NCBI GenBank assembly: GCA_039000515.1
Contig: JBCFYV010000001.1
Span: forward strand, 50,154,184 to 50,218,183
DNA: 64,000 nucleotides
Direction: 5' to 3'
Source of the DNA: Timema cristinae
Lineage: Eukaryota > Arthropoda > Insecta > Phasmatodea > Timematidae
In this document: positions 47,432-58,364 of the stretch, piece by piece
Layout: the number at the start of each line of letters is the position of its first letter
How positions within the stretch are numbered: position 1 is the first letter of the stretch
The notes under the pieces: generated by a model
Databases searched by the model: none
What the model saw: only the letters and a program-made list of their open reading frames with translations
Told to the model about the DNA's origin: nothing
Translations under genes and position numbers: made by a program

Positions 47432-49225
47432 AGATTACAAATTAACATATTCTTTCCGTCGGCTAATCTCCCAACTGTGTGTGTACTGTTGACTGTTGCT
47501 AAGTTCTATGTGCGTGTTCATCTGGAAGCCTTTTTCAATGATTAACTTAGACCCTCTTTTTGTTCTTCTTGTAAATGTGACTAGGAGAAAAGCTTTACTT
47601 TCTCACGCAATTACTCACACGAATATACCAATCTTGTGCGCCTTTGGCTCTTTAAAAAAAACTTTTTGAGAACGTTTTAAACCATCTCTTGAGCCTAACA
47701 GGTGAAAAATTACATTTTTTTGAAAGTGAAATTCATTCATGGGCGCGTTAGATCCTCCTTAATTTGTTTAAAACTTCATGCCCTTTGTGAAAGCTGTAGG
47801 TTCGTTTTTTAAAGGAGGGGAAAGTGAAGATTAAGGGAAATGTCAGAAAACTTCTTTTCCTTTTTGTTTCCTCAACATTTCTGGTAAATCACTCTTGGTC
47901 GAGTTGACAAATTAATTTTAGTTTTCCTCAAGGCGTTATTTCAATAAAGTCTTCTTTTGTCAGCCATTAAACACTCTCTTTAAAACAATAGTAACCTGCC
48001 TGCTACTTGTTAAGTGTTCGGCCATGGATTACGGCCTCGGCTTGTCATACAAAGATACATTTTCACATATTCAAACTAAGTAATATAAAACTTTTACATG
48101 AAACTTTTTATTTAAAAAATAGTAAAAAGTTATTACTGAAATAAAACAAGTTTTCATTCGAAATTGTTACCTATATTTTTTAAATAACTAAGCAATTATC
48201 AATAATTTAGGAACTGGTAATACACACATCTTAAAGGTAATTAAAGAGCTTTTATTTAAAATAATGTAAAATAATTGATTAAGTGTTTCTCAATATAGAC
48301 TGATAAAAGCCTTTTGAAGCGGCTGCCATTTTTATATCATTGCTTCTGTCCGTGGATGAAGTTTTTTGGCTTTCAAATCTGAAAATACACATCATAGGTA
48401 GGATTAGTCCTGGGGAAATGTCATGCTTGTATTCAAAGGTCCAGAATCAAGTTCTTGTGTTGCTCAAGGAAATAATTGGCAGGCACAACACCGAAATGTC
48501 AACAAATCCTACTTTTAGAGGAAAAATAAGAAATATGTTATTGATTCATTGCTATCCCTGCACCATGAGCAGTTTTTTTTCCGAGTTGGTAATCAAAGTA
48601 TTGTGATTGGTCGCTATTTTCGTGGCCTGGGACGTGTTCATTAAGAACAGCAAGAGCACGTTTTTATCAAATTGTTAGCTGTATAAGGCTCCATTTACGC
48701 CCCTACTTGCCAAATTGAATTCTGGTTTTCGTGCCTAATATTTTTAGCTTTTTCATGGGAACTTAGCGCACTGGTCCTGCATGATTTGACAAATTTAAAT
48801 TAAGCTTACATGCAATTTTTAAAAAGCCTCTTTTAAAGGGTTTTTAACTAAAACTCGGTGTAAACTTTTCCTTGTGAAAATCGGAACGATAAGCGACACT
48901 AAAAGCAATGCGGGTGGGTACCTTGATAGACAGTAGTATGGACTTACGGTCATGTCTACAAATGCTACCAAAACTCAATTTAAATGTTACGGCATTCTAT
49001 TATATAATTTGTCTTCTATAGTGTGTCATTCTTAAGACACTGGTGGAAAAAAGACAGTTTCTAAAAATAAAATACACTAAACTCAAAACAAATCCTTTGC
49101 ATTGTCTTTGCGGCGGACAATGGGTTTAAAAATGTTCCCCCTCGCGAGTAAAAGCAGAGTTTGGCGGGAAATGAAAGGGTTGGTGTATATATACCACAAT
49201 GTAGTTGTTGGACGAGGTGATTACC

Positions 49226-49235
49226 GCGCATGCGC
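49226..49235. promoter_or_regulatory. Perfect NRF1-type palindrome
   Basis: GCGCATGCGC within a short CpG-rich patch (about 49200-49330). This is the core of the NRF1/Ewg binding site in animals, here inside intron 4. Function is not shown. Confidence 0.3.
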
Positions 49236-50197
49236 CGCAAGGCACGCGACAGCAGCTGTGTGACAGTATGACGCTTTGGCGTGGCGTCACCTACAGCTAG
49301 CACATGTACGCTGGGTTTGAGACCACGATACATGGAAACAAGTTGAATAATGGCTTGCCACCGAGGGGTGCAGCTGTTCTGTTCTTTAACACCCCCCCCC
49401 CCCTCCCCTTCCTCTCACCAATGTTTTCTTTTTGTGCGCCGTAATGCAAAGTGATACAAGTCCAGAAAGTAATTTTAAAAAGTTGTTTGACCTTTGTTGT
49501 GACAGGGTTGTATCCATATTTTTAAATGAATTTTTAATGGGGTAAGGGGGGTTCTGTCATAGCGGTTCGTCGGTAAGCTCCCCCAAAATAATATAGAAAG
49601 GCTTTTTTTTTAGTGTGATACCTCTTGAAGTTTATTATGTTTGAAAAAACAAATATTAACAGTCTGAAGTTGTTCTAAATTGTGAAATACTCCAATAAGC
49701 TACTAGTCTAGGCATTGAAAAGGAATACAAAAATACATTATTGATAATTTTTTAGGAAAGTGGTATTTTTATACCCCCACTAACTTCCCTCAGTATGACA
49801 CCATATTATTATGTTGATGACAAAGCGAAATGTTTGTGCTCACTTTTAAACATCTTCATATAAAAATAGTAGGTAATGATAACACTTATCCTAGGATCTT
49901 CAGATGTTGAGAATACGCGTAGGTAAATTCCTCCGTGACTTGTGCTATTCATGCCCCAAGACGCGCGTTTTGATAGCTGGCCCGCGTTCTCTTGGGCCTA
50001 GCGCTAGAGAGGCGTGTTTGCCGAGGAGAAGGGCTGCGCGCCCGCTCTGTTTCTTTTATTGCTCTCTCGCCAAGTTTTTTAAATTATTTTGCAGCTGCAA
50101 GGGTTTGTTCCATTAAATAGTAATAATTTGTTTATTCGTGCCAAATATATGGTAATTTATTCATTTAAAGTAGACTATTGATCGTAGGTTTTTTTTT

Positions 50198-50424
50198 TCC
50201 GTCTTATTACCATTTCGAGCTATCTGAATATTTACACTAACGGGATGGAGATGAAAGGCATAGTTAAGAAAATGTAGCAGCATTCGCGTTGTTAGTGTGA
50301 CAACATTTAAAACAAACTACTCTTTGTACACCCGACTGGGGTCTGAACCCCGATCTCCCGTCGTCGGTACTCTAGTCTATTCCGAGACTGACGTATTTAA
50401 CCACGTGACCATCGAAATGGGCTT
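50198..50424 (-). mobile_element. SINE-B copy, diverged
   Basis: CCGTCTTATTACCATTTCGA tail, ATTCGCGTTGTTAGTGTG, ACCCGACTGGGGTCTGAACC, and head ending ACCACGTGACCATCGAAAT. Confidence 0.7.
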
Positions 50425-50552
50425 AGGGTTGTTTAGATGTGTTGTGGACCACTGTCGGCCAAAATGAAAGGTCGTGTTTTTTTTATATGGGCCTTGTGGG
50501 CTGGTAGTTTTGTACGACTCATTTAGTGCCACAGTCTGAATTTCAACCTCTA

Positions 50553-50728
50553 TGACAGCTAGAAAAGTTCTTGGATCAACTTTCAAGTATTCACACGTCA
50601 AGTCCTGTTATCTACAGCTGTCACTTTTAGTTATTATCAATACCTATAAAATAACACTAATACCATAGTAAAATGTTATCAATATTGTCGAGGAAAAAGT
50701 TTTCATTTTTGAAAAGGCCCTTGCTATG
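50553..50728. mobile_element. MITE-F copy
   Basis: ATGACAGCTAGAAAAGTTCT, TATTCACACGTCAAGTCCTG, TTATCTACAGCTGTCACTTT, TAAAATGTTATCAATATTG and GAAAAGGCCCTT occur in family order. The left terminus appears replaced. Confidence 0.6.
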
Positions 50729-51238
50729 ATGATGTGGTGTGGTATGTGTCGAGGACACGTGGCTCGGGAACCAATAGGAAGGCTCTCCACTTCTTCGTGT
50801 CGACTCTTACCGGCCCAGAGGGTACACTTCACACCTTGATGTTGCTGCCCACACGAGACAGACTTACCCCCACCCCCCATACTCCGCTATTCTGTGGAGG
50901 ATTCTGAGGCGTACTCACTTTAACTCTCAACTTATAAAAATATGACTTACAAACCGACTTCAACCCACATTCATTGACACATTTTTGTTGTTGTTTTATT
51001 GTTTATAATCGAAAACAAGATTAATGTAAAAGGATTTTTTTCGTGATTTTCACACCCCTCCTCCTTTGTAAGGGATCGAAGGATTTCCCATCAACCCCCA
51101 CTCTATCTTACATAATTTTTATTAACTTAGTTGGTAAATTATATTATTTTAATCGTTTAATTATTTTTATTATTTTAACTGTCATTTATCGTGTGTATAA
51201 TAACAATAATAATAATAGTAATAATAGTAATAATACTT

Positions 51239-51275
51239 AGTACCGCGTCTCACTAAACCGTGCGGGTTATAAGCT
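51239..51275 (-). mobile_element. SINE A/B tail fragment
   Basis: AGTACCGCGTCTCACTAAAC then CGTGCGGGTTATA. It follows an AAT-rich run rather than the expected TTA run, so the flank may be rearranged. Confidence 0.5.
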
Positions 51276-51430
51276 ATGCTGTGTATTGTTATTAATATTA
51301 TGTGTTCAAATATGAAGTCTATATTTCATATAATTAAACTAGACAGTGAAAATTAGTGATTAAAGTGAGGTTAGTCAATGAATACAAATTATACATTACT
51401 GAATTTTCAGATTTTTTAAAATTTTGTCTT

Positions 51431-51486
51431 AACCCCCTCCCCCCCCCCCCCCCCCTACCCCCCCCCCCCCCACCCCCCCCCCCCCA
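51431..51486. repeat. C-homopolymer tract
   Basis: More than 50 nearly uninterrupted C residues, broken by single T, TA or A. The opposite strand is a strong G-quadruplex candidate. Length is prone to assembly error. Confidence 0.9.
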
Positions 51487-51996
51487 AAAAAAAAACCCTG
51501 CGTAATTTAAAGTAGGGACGTTTATCGTGAGTAACTTGCATTCGCTGACCTTACCACTGTTACAGAGACCGACCAACCAACCGTAATGTCTGGAAGATTT
51601 TCCTGTATAATATACATCTCGTATAATAATTGCTAGTTTGATTTTTTTTAAATCACTTTTTACTACTCATCTGAATTCCAACCGACTAGCTTTAACAATC
51701 ATACCCCTCCACTAACTAAAATAACGTCATATAATTGGTATTCAATGACGCCTTGGAAACTATTCTTTGTGGCTTATGTAATTTGTTTCTTCAAACCGGT
51801 AGTTTTTTTTAGTGATTATTTCCCTGTGGGAGGATTTTCAAGGCTAAGTTATGATGATTTATTTTTGTTGTATTTTGTTCTCGGTTAAAAAATGTTTATT
51901 ATGATGATTAAGTTATTACGTAGATGCCATTAGTGTGCTTACCTAAAAGTATGACATTTATTTATAGTGGTAATTTTGGTTTTGTTATGTTGGCAG

Positions 51997-52057
51997 CTCG
52001 GTGTCTACCAGGGTGTAACGAGCAGCATGGTCATTGCAGTCGACCTAACGAGTGCCT
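51997..52057 (+). CDS. Dl: Delta exon 5: first half of EGF repeat 1
   Basis: This 61-nt exon completes a proline codon and encodes RCLPGCNEQHGHCSRPNEC plus two bases of the next codon. The pattern CxxxCxxxxGHCxxPxxC is the start of the first EGF repeat of Delta (Drosophila: KCAKGCEHGHCDKPNQC). It carries the first four cysteines of the repeat; the remaining two must come from the next exon. The acceptor is TATGTTGGCAG and the donor GTAAGTA, phase 2. No exon matching the next segment (a W-x-G-x-x-C motif) is visible up to 64000, so intron 5 exceeds 11.9 kb. Confidence 0.92.
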
Positions 52058-52439
52058 GTAAGTACAACCAAATTAAATTACATGCTATAATTATAATATT
52101 TACTATTTACTCCGTGGAAGACCTTGCCTTGTCCTAGTTACTACATTTTAGTCGAGAGTGTTGCGTTTTCAAACTAAACTAAAACTTAAATTATGCTTTA
52201 TAGTTTATAGTCAACATAGTTATGTAGCCTATATCTTAATTATGTGCTTTTGAGTATTAAAAAGAATCCCGTAAAATATTTACAAATAAATAACTAATGG
52301 CATAATGACACCGCTTTTTGAAAATTACAAATGAAGAGCATGGCTTGGGGTGGGATTAGCCAAAAGTAGATTTAGCAATTTTTTGAACTGTCAGACAAAA
52401 GGTTCTTTTTCCGACCAGTCGAGGATGTTTGTGGTTTTT

Positions 52440-52738
52440 ATAAGAAAAAGCTTAAGAAATAAAAAGCATTTTGGCCCAAATAAATAAAATATTGTTCCAG
52501 TAGTTATTTTTATACACATAGTGATATCAACAGTTGTTGAATATCTGTCATGACTTAGTGAGAATTGTGGTACTTGACCATAATTTCTTATTTTTATTAA
52601 AAATTTCTCCATTTATCATTACTATCAGTGTAGAAAATTAAACTATATCTACATAAGCAATATTTTATTTATTTTATATATAAAAAAAGTTTTTGGTTAC
52701 AAAATCTGCAAAAAATTTTTTTGCTTAACTCTCGGCTG
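52440..52738. mobile_element. MITE-R copy, diverged
   Basis: TTTTGGCCCAAATAAATAAA, TGATATCAACAGTTGTTGAA, TATCTGTCATGACTTAG and CAAAATCTGCAAAAAAT in family order. Termini decayed. Confidence 0.7.
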
Positions 52739-52934
52739 GTTTGTAAGTTGTGGGCTGATTATATCCCGGTTCTAATGTGTGCATTTATAACTCCAAAATA
52801 AATAAGTTTCAATGGATCGGCACTCTAGCGATGTGGATTTGAGAAACTGTGGGGCCACTCTGTATAACAGAGGTGCGTGTGTGTTGGAACTATGTCGCAC
52901 TTCCTGACGACTGTCGGATTCCGTCAACAGTAAC

Positions 52935-52935
52935 C

Positions 52936-52973
<38 letters not shown>
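52935..52973. repeat. GT microsatellite
   Basis: About 18 GT units. Confidence 0.9.
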
Positions 52974-52978
<5 letters not shown>

Positions 52979-53200
52979 CCCCATTAGCTCGAGGATAGGT
53001 AGTGTGAAGAGTGAAGGGGGGATGATGTCATTCTCCCCGCCCTATATACAGGGGTAATGTGCTGTAGCAGTGTGAATCCCAAGGTCTGACGCCGCCGGGG
53101 CCATTTAATGCCTGTCCGGTTGATTGATGAACGAATTAATGAATGAGACGAGTGCTCCTCGAACATTGCGATCTCAATTCAGTTCATTGAGTGAAGTTAC

Positions 53201-53570
53201 TAAGCCGGGTCCACACTTGTATTGTATCCTCGTATCCTGGGGCGGGTGGCGATACGTACGGACACTGTTGAGATCAAATTTCGGCTGATCCGAATCTGGT
53301 TCCGTCGCGATCATTCACGCGAACACGTAATTTCTATCATTCGTGTGTTCCTGACCCGCGACAAGTGTTTGGTTCGGGGAACATATGCCGTATCCTCACA
53401 CACACCGTAATCACCCTTTGATGCGACGGTGAAATACCGACTACAAACGGGACGCAGCGATCTTATGTACGCGTATCGCTCTCATGATCACGTCGAGGAT
53501 ACAGGGTCCCGTCCAAACCAACGCGTTAAGGATAGATACGAGGAGCTGATACAAGTGTGGACCCGGCTTA
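53201..53570. mobile_element. 370-bp TIR DNA element, non-autonomous
   Basis: Perfect 22-bp terminal inverted repeats starting TAAGCCGGGTCCACACTTGT. The outer tetranucleotides are CTAA on the left and TTAA on the right, so a TTAA-type (piggyBac-like) target with one change is possible. The interior is CpG-rich for the region. The two + strand open frames inside show no transposase motif. Confidence 0.8.
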
Positions 53571-53718
53571 ACGCTTGGTTAGGGGTACGCTCTAATCTAT
53601 ACCTGGTGCTACATGGGGGAGTGGGGTGGGATGCTACATCTCTATTACGTAAAACAGATCTTAGATAACTTAAATTATAATGTTGGGGGGGAAAATCTGA
53701 TGTTTTAACAGTAATTTC

Positions 53719-53996
53719 GGTGACCTGGTGGTCTAGGGGTAAGGTGTCAGACTTCTATGCTGGCGGCCGGGGTTCAATCCTCGGTCCCGGCACGGATTTA
53801 TCTGATTTCCAAACCCTTCCTACACTTCTGACAAGACATCTTGTGAATGTGTGGAATGCCAGGCCTCCACCGTGGTTCGGATTCCACGTTAAACTGTAGG
53901 TCCTTCATTTCCTCTCACAATCACCCTACCATTACACATTAGCGTAAGTGCGTATAACCCGAACGGGTAGTAAGACGCGGTGCTAATAATAATAAT
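53719..53996 (+). mobile_element. SINE-A copy, full length with perfect TSD
   Basis: Complete head, body, shared tail and short TAA run. AACAGTAATTTC occurs exactly at 53707-53718 and 53997-54008. With 23612 it is the best reference for the family. Confidence 0.96.
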
Positions 53997-54064
53997 AACA
54001 GTAATTTCCGAACTGTGGGCTGAAAATTAAATTTATGATGAAGTTGTTCAAAATGGAAAATGGA

Positions 54065-54195
54065 GGTTAGGTTAGATTAGGTTAGGTTAGATTAGGCTAG
54101 GTTAGGATAGTCTAGGCTACGTTAGGTTGGGTTAGTTGAGGTTATGTTGGGTTTGTTTAGACTAGGATAGGTTAGTTGAGGTTATGTTAGGCTAG
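54065..54195 (+). repeat. Degenerate GGTTA block, telomere-like
   Basis: About 130 bp of GGTTA/GATTA/GGCTA variants, similar to the arthropod TTAGG telomere repeat, lying between two SINE-A copies. Confidence 0.75.
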
Positions 54196-54343
54196 GGGTT
54201 AGGAGTTGAATGGAATTACAGTTTGTGCCTAATCTCATGTGCACAGGATGATAGGCATACTTTATTCCGCAATTCGAGTGCGTCCGATGGGGAAGTTGGG
54301 GTTTGAATCCCGTCACCCAGTGGCTCCCTTAGGTCATGTACTG

Positions 54344-54621
54344 TTATTATTATTAGCGCCACGTCGGGTTATATGCACTTACGCTAATTTGTAATGGTAG
54401 GGTGATTGTGAAATGAAATGAAGGATCTACAGTTTAACGTGGAATCCGAACCACGGTGGAGGCCTGGCATTCCACACATTCACTAATTGTGATTAATACA
54501 CGTCTTGTCAGAGGTGAAGGAAGGGTTTGTCAATCAGATAAATATGTGCAGAGACCGAGGAATGAACCCCGGACCCCAGCACTGAGGTGCGACACCTTAC
54601 CCCTAGACCATCAGGTCACCC
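54344..54621 (-). mobile_element. SINE-A copy, full length, subfamily A2
   Basis: TTA run, tail with a small deletion, body, TTGTGATTAATACACG insert, head ending ATCAGGTCACC. Flanked by CATGTACTG (54335-54343) and CATGCACTG (54622-54630), one mismatch. Confidence 0.93.
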
Positions 54622-54780
54622 CATGCACTGTTGATCATCTTCTCTTCGCTGTCATCACTTTATTCGCAATTAATAAACTTGTCGGTCACTTGGTCTACTC
54701 TTAACTGGATCCGTCTCGATATTTTTATACCAGTTGGTTCTTTCGTGTCGACCATTTGGTCTATGTTGGATCGGCCAATT

Positions 54781-55038
54781 TTTTTTTAGCTTTGCATCTT
54801 ACTGCCCGCTTGGGCTATACGCTTGTGTACTAAATTACGCTAGTGTTTTTATTGATAAGGAAGGTTATATTTTGAGGAAGTGTACCTGCATTTATGTGGA
54901 GGGAAAGGGGAAAACTGTTTGGTAAAAAGAGCCTCAGTACACCCTACCGATATTCGAGCCTTGATCTCCCCGTCATCGGCAGTCTAGTCAACTGCGAGAG
55001 TAGCGCCTTAGACCATGTTGCCACCGAAGCGTGTGTCA
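54781..55038 (-). mobile_element. SINE-B copy, full length
   Basis: TAGCTTTGCATCTTACTGCC tail, TTTATGTGGAGGGAAAGG body, CGATATTCGAGCCTTGATCT, head TTAGACCATGTTGCCACC. GCCAATT on both sides (54774-54780, 55039-55045) is a possible duplication. Confidence 0.82.
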
Positions 55039-56551
55039 GCCAATTGATCCATCTGGCCTTCAATATTTGTTTACATTTTGTCGCAGATCAGTTTGCCTCC
55101 ATCGCACTAATTAAAAAAAAACTCGCTGATGTCGCTTTCTACGAGGTAATGTTCATATCGATAACGTGTCTAAAGGAACCCGCGCCATAATAATGTTCCT
55201 GTATCGGAGCAAGAGTTAATTCGAGATGAGAAAGGCGCCTCCTCGATATCAAAATGTCAAAGTACAGTTACGATCAAGAGTAACCTCCGTTGCACCGACG
55301 TAAGCTGCCATGTATGGGAGTAGGCAGGTGCGGTTCTTACTTGCTCTGGATGGGACCTTTCACTTGCCATCATCTGTTGTGTCATCAGAGGGGGGGGGGG
55401 GAACTTCCTCTGTCCTTCCTCTCGAACAACACTACTGGAGAGCGCGTCGGTCAGTTCCTCGATTCTAGACCAAGTTTACATCGTCTTGAACGGAACCGGT
55501 ACACAGGTCAAACTCTAGAAACTTCGTGTTGTTTTTTAATACTCTAGCAACCATTTATATTGCCGTAGGAATAACCTTATCCCATATTTCTAAAAGTGAC
55601 TAAAGCAATATATTCATAATATAATATTAATACGTAAAACATTTTATCCCACAAATGTAACTTACGAGATAAGAGAGCCAAGTTTGACAGATGGAAGTTT
55701 CGGTCGATGTTTGTGAATCTTCACTATATTTTATTTTATGTAAAGGTTTATGTCTGTGCTATCCCGACCATACGTAATAAATAACATTACTCTAGTTACC
55801 ACAACCTCCCACATAACACTGTCCCTTCCTCCCCCTCCGCCCATTAGTGTCACGTAATTAATGAGCGTTCCCTAATTTAATCTTTCTAGTTATCTTTAAT
55901 AGTGAAGATAGCCGACCGCTTTGTGTTTGATGCGCTCTAGACTCAATTAAAAACAAGAAGTAATGGAAACAACCTTTCTTAATAATTATATTCCCCAGAT
56001 TGTACTAGCGTGTAAAGAAAGGTATGTGGGTTAGGAACAGGACGTACCGGTATTCGCCCGGAAAGAGGATAAAAAATAACGCACCGATTCTTAGCCGGCT
56101 GGGAACCTCTTGGCTGCACTGTTTCTGTCCAGGTGTCGGTAGGTGGCAGGTGGTGCGTGTGTTAAAGATGGCCTCCAGTCAGGGAGGATGTAACCTTGTT
56201 TCTTCCTTCCTTCCTCTCTGCCTGTGCAGCCCAAACAAACCACCCCCTCTCCTTCTCCTGGCAGCAGCCGGCCCTGTGCCGTGGGAACGGAACCTCTACA
56301 ATCCACCTTGCCTTCTTGGCAGGGTTCCAAACCTCGGGTCCTGGGATCGAGCTCTCTTTCCGTGTACCACTTGGAAACGTGCATTGGAATTTCCTCATGT
56401 CCCGAGTAAAAGGGGCACAAGTAAAACTGTCTCCCTCCGTCTGGAAATACATTAAAATAACTTATTTGTTGATAAATTTCACTAAACTATGGTTTTTTTT
56501 TCGCAAATGTTCAACTAATGTTCTAATCTTATCGCGCTAAAACCCTACTAT

Positions 56552-56782
56552 TTTGGTCACGTGGTCTCGTGCTATACTGCCTTGCGGGTGACAGGGAGAT
56601 CGGGGTTCGAATCTCGTTTGGGTGTACTGAGGGTGTTTTTTTCTCTAAACAGTTTCCCACGGTTTCTCATGCAAATTAGGGTACTTTTCCTCAAAAAATC
56701 TTCCTTCTTCATCCCTATTCCATTAGTGTAACTTACCTATGCGTATAACCCGAACGGGTGCTAAGACGCGGTGAAAAAATTA
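56552..56782 (+). mobile_element. SINE-B copy
   Basis: Head GGTCACGTGGTCTCGTGCTA (shortened), B box GGTTCGAATCT, body, and tail AACCCGAACGGGTGCTAAGA. Confidence 0.85.
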
Positions 56783-56801
56783 ACGTGAAATTTTGAAAAA
56801 A

Positions 56802-56885
56802 ACATCAATAAAATATTAAAATGCTATCAATATTGACAGCAAAATAATATTTTTGTTTTCTAAAAGACTCTTTTTATGAAAATCG
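56802..56885. mobile_element. MITE-F half copy
   Basis: AAAATGCTATCAATATTGAC, AGCAAAATAATATTTTTG and CTAAAAGACTCTTTTTATG; one half of the family only. Confidence 0.6.
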
Positions 56886-57096
56886 TTATGTAGCTCTGAA
56901 TATGTTTGTTTTCCAATTTGTAGTAAGTTTTTACAGAATCTATCTCCTCGAGAGAAGCAGTAGCACGTCTCTGTGTTGTAGAACTTTGGGTTCACTTATG
57001 GCGTTGAGGTGTGAAGCGGCGATGTGACACTGGAGGCGTTCGGTGGACTTGCATAGGAGCTGCTCGTGTCTTACAGCGTGGGGACTTGCAATAGAC

Positions 57097-57580
57097 GTGG
57101 CGATTACAGGGGTCGGACTTGCATGGCACTGCCGTGGCGATTACAGGGAGGTTCGGACATTGCTTTGGCAACTTGCCGTGGCGATTACAGGAGGTCGGAC
57201 TTGCATGGCACTGCACGTGGCGATTACAGGAGGTCGACTTGCATGGCACTGCACGTGCGATTACAGGGAGGTCGGACTTGCATGGCACTTGCACGTGGCG
57301 ATTACAGAGGTCGGACTTGCATGGCACTTGCACGTGGCGATTACAGGGAGGTCGGACTTGCATGGCACTTGCTCGTGGCAATTACAGGGAGGTCGGACTT
57401 GCATGGCCTTGCACGTGGCGATTACAGGGAGGTCGGACTTGCATGGCACTTGCACGTGGCGATTACAGGGAGGTCGGACTTGCATGACACTTGCTCGTGG
57501 CGATTACAGGGAGGTCGGACTTGCACGGCACTTGCACGTGGCGATTACAGGGAGGTCGGACATGCATGGCGCTTTACATA
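57097..57580. repeat. About 41-bp minisatellite, 12 copies
   Basis: The unit runs GCGATTACAGGGAGGTCGGA then CTTGCATGGCACTTGCACGTG, with length variants from 37 to 47 bp. Open frames exist on both strands (for example GGRTCMALARGDYRE) because the unit lacks stops; frame changes between units argue against coding. Confidence 0.92.
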
Positions 57581-57811
57581 TCCACGTGGTGACATTTCAT
57601 CCTTGGCCTGAAAATAAATTAGCTCATTTAAACTATATTATAAATACCGTATTCAATACTCTTGTTTAAGGGTGTGTTTCTGTCTCATGGTTAAGTTCGT
57701 TTTTAATTCCTATACTTGTAAAATCACTTGGACCAGAAAATGCGCGTTAAATAATCCTATCAAAAAGAAACTTTCACTGATTCAAGGAAATAAAATTAAG
57801 ACTCTCAAGTT

Positions 57812-57905
57812 GACCTCGGGGTCTTGGGTAAAGTGCTGGAGTCGGGACCCGATGTTCGTGGGTTCAAATCCAGCTGGGGTTGACAGATTATTCTGGAGCT
57901 ATAAA
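57812..57905 (+). mobile_element. tRNA-like sequence, possible SINE head
   Basis: GGGTCTTGGGTAAAGTGCTG resembles an A box region and GTGGGTTCAAATCCAGCTGG a B box, at tRNA-like spacing. It lacks the A/B/C bodies. Not convincing as a functional tRNA. Confidence 0.3.
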
Positions 57906-58364
57906 AAAATTGTTGCACAACTTCCTTCTGAGTGTAAGTGAAGCCGTTTGGCCTATGTCGAGTGTCCCATGTGAAAACATCCTGGAAGATATGTGAAAAT
58001 ACCTTTAACGGCAGAATTGGTAGGTCCTCTCGATCTCGATCATAGAAATTCTCGTGTGCTGATATAATTAGTCAGGGGTCAGGACCGAGCTCGTTGACGC
58101 TAAGATGACCCTGGCAGTTTCCTCCGTATTCATATTCAGGGTCACTTGGTGCTTGCATCATATGCAGCAGGATTTTAATTTATGTCCTCACCTGTGACCA
58201 CATCATAAAGTCAAAAAATATATTAGCAAACATAAATAAGAGCATACAGTGAACCACGCCCATCATAAACACTTCATTGAAAAGTGAAATGATGTAAGAT
58301 CTTCCTCAACCCCTGGCCACCCCCTCCCCCCTAATTGCAAATTTAACACACAACCAACCGCTTC

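Larger units (their letters stand above)
43445..51996 (+). other. Delta intron 4 (8.6 kb)
   Basis: Starts GTGAGT and ends TTGGCAG, phase 1. Besides listed features, 43510-43940, 44380-45000, 45500-46100, 46340-46785, 47440-49180, 49340-50190, 50730-51230 and 51490-51996 contain no gene or repeat I can assign, apart from short CT and T runs near 44845 and 45920. Confidence 0.75.
2192..52057 (+). other. Dl: Delta gene, 5' half (five coding exons, gene continues beyond window)
   Basis: This is the span of a Notch-ligand gene assembled from five exons. Exon lengths are 69, 297, 61, 252 and 61 nt, and intron phases are 0, 0, 1, 1 and 2. All donors are GTGAGT or GTAAGT and all acceptors end in CAG, and the frame stays open across every junction. 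Delta is a single-pass membrane protein that binds Notch on neighbouring cells through its MNNL-DSL-EGF region; it acts in lateral inhibition and boundary formation. Only the receptor-binding part is here. The coding exons are GC-rich with C/G-ending codons, unlike the AT-rich introns. Delta is preferred over Serrate/Jagged because the MNNL, the linker and the DSL-EGF1 junction follow Drosophila Delta almost residue by residue. A definite call needs the downstream exons, since Serrate has a cysteine-rich domain that Delta lacks. Confidence 0.93.

Noticed and set aside
56024..56540. Overlapping 143-, 109- and 114-codon ORFs
   Set aside because: Open on both strands in a GC-richer stretch, with no recognisable domain and no conserved motif.
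57043..57669. 208-codon + strand ORF as a gene
   Set aside because: Lies on the 41-bp minisatellite and is open in several frames on both strands.
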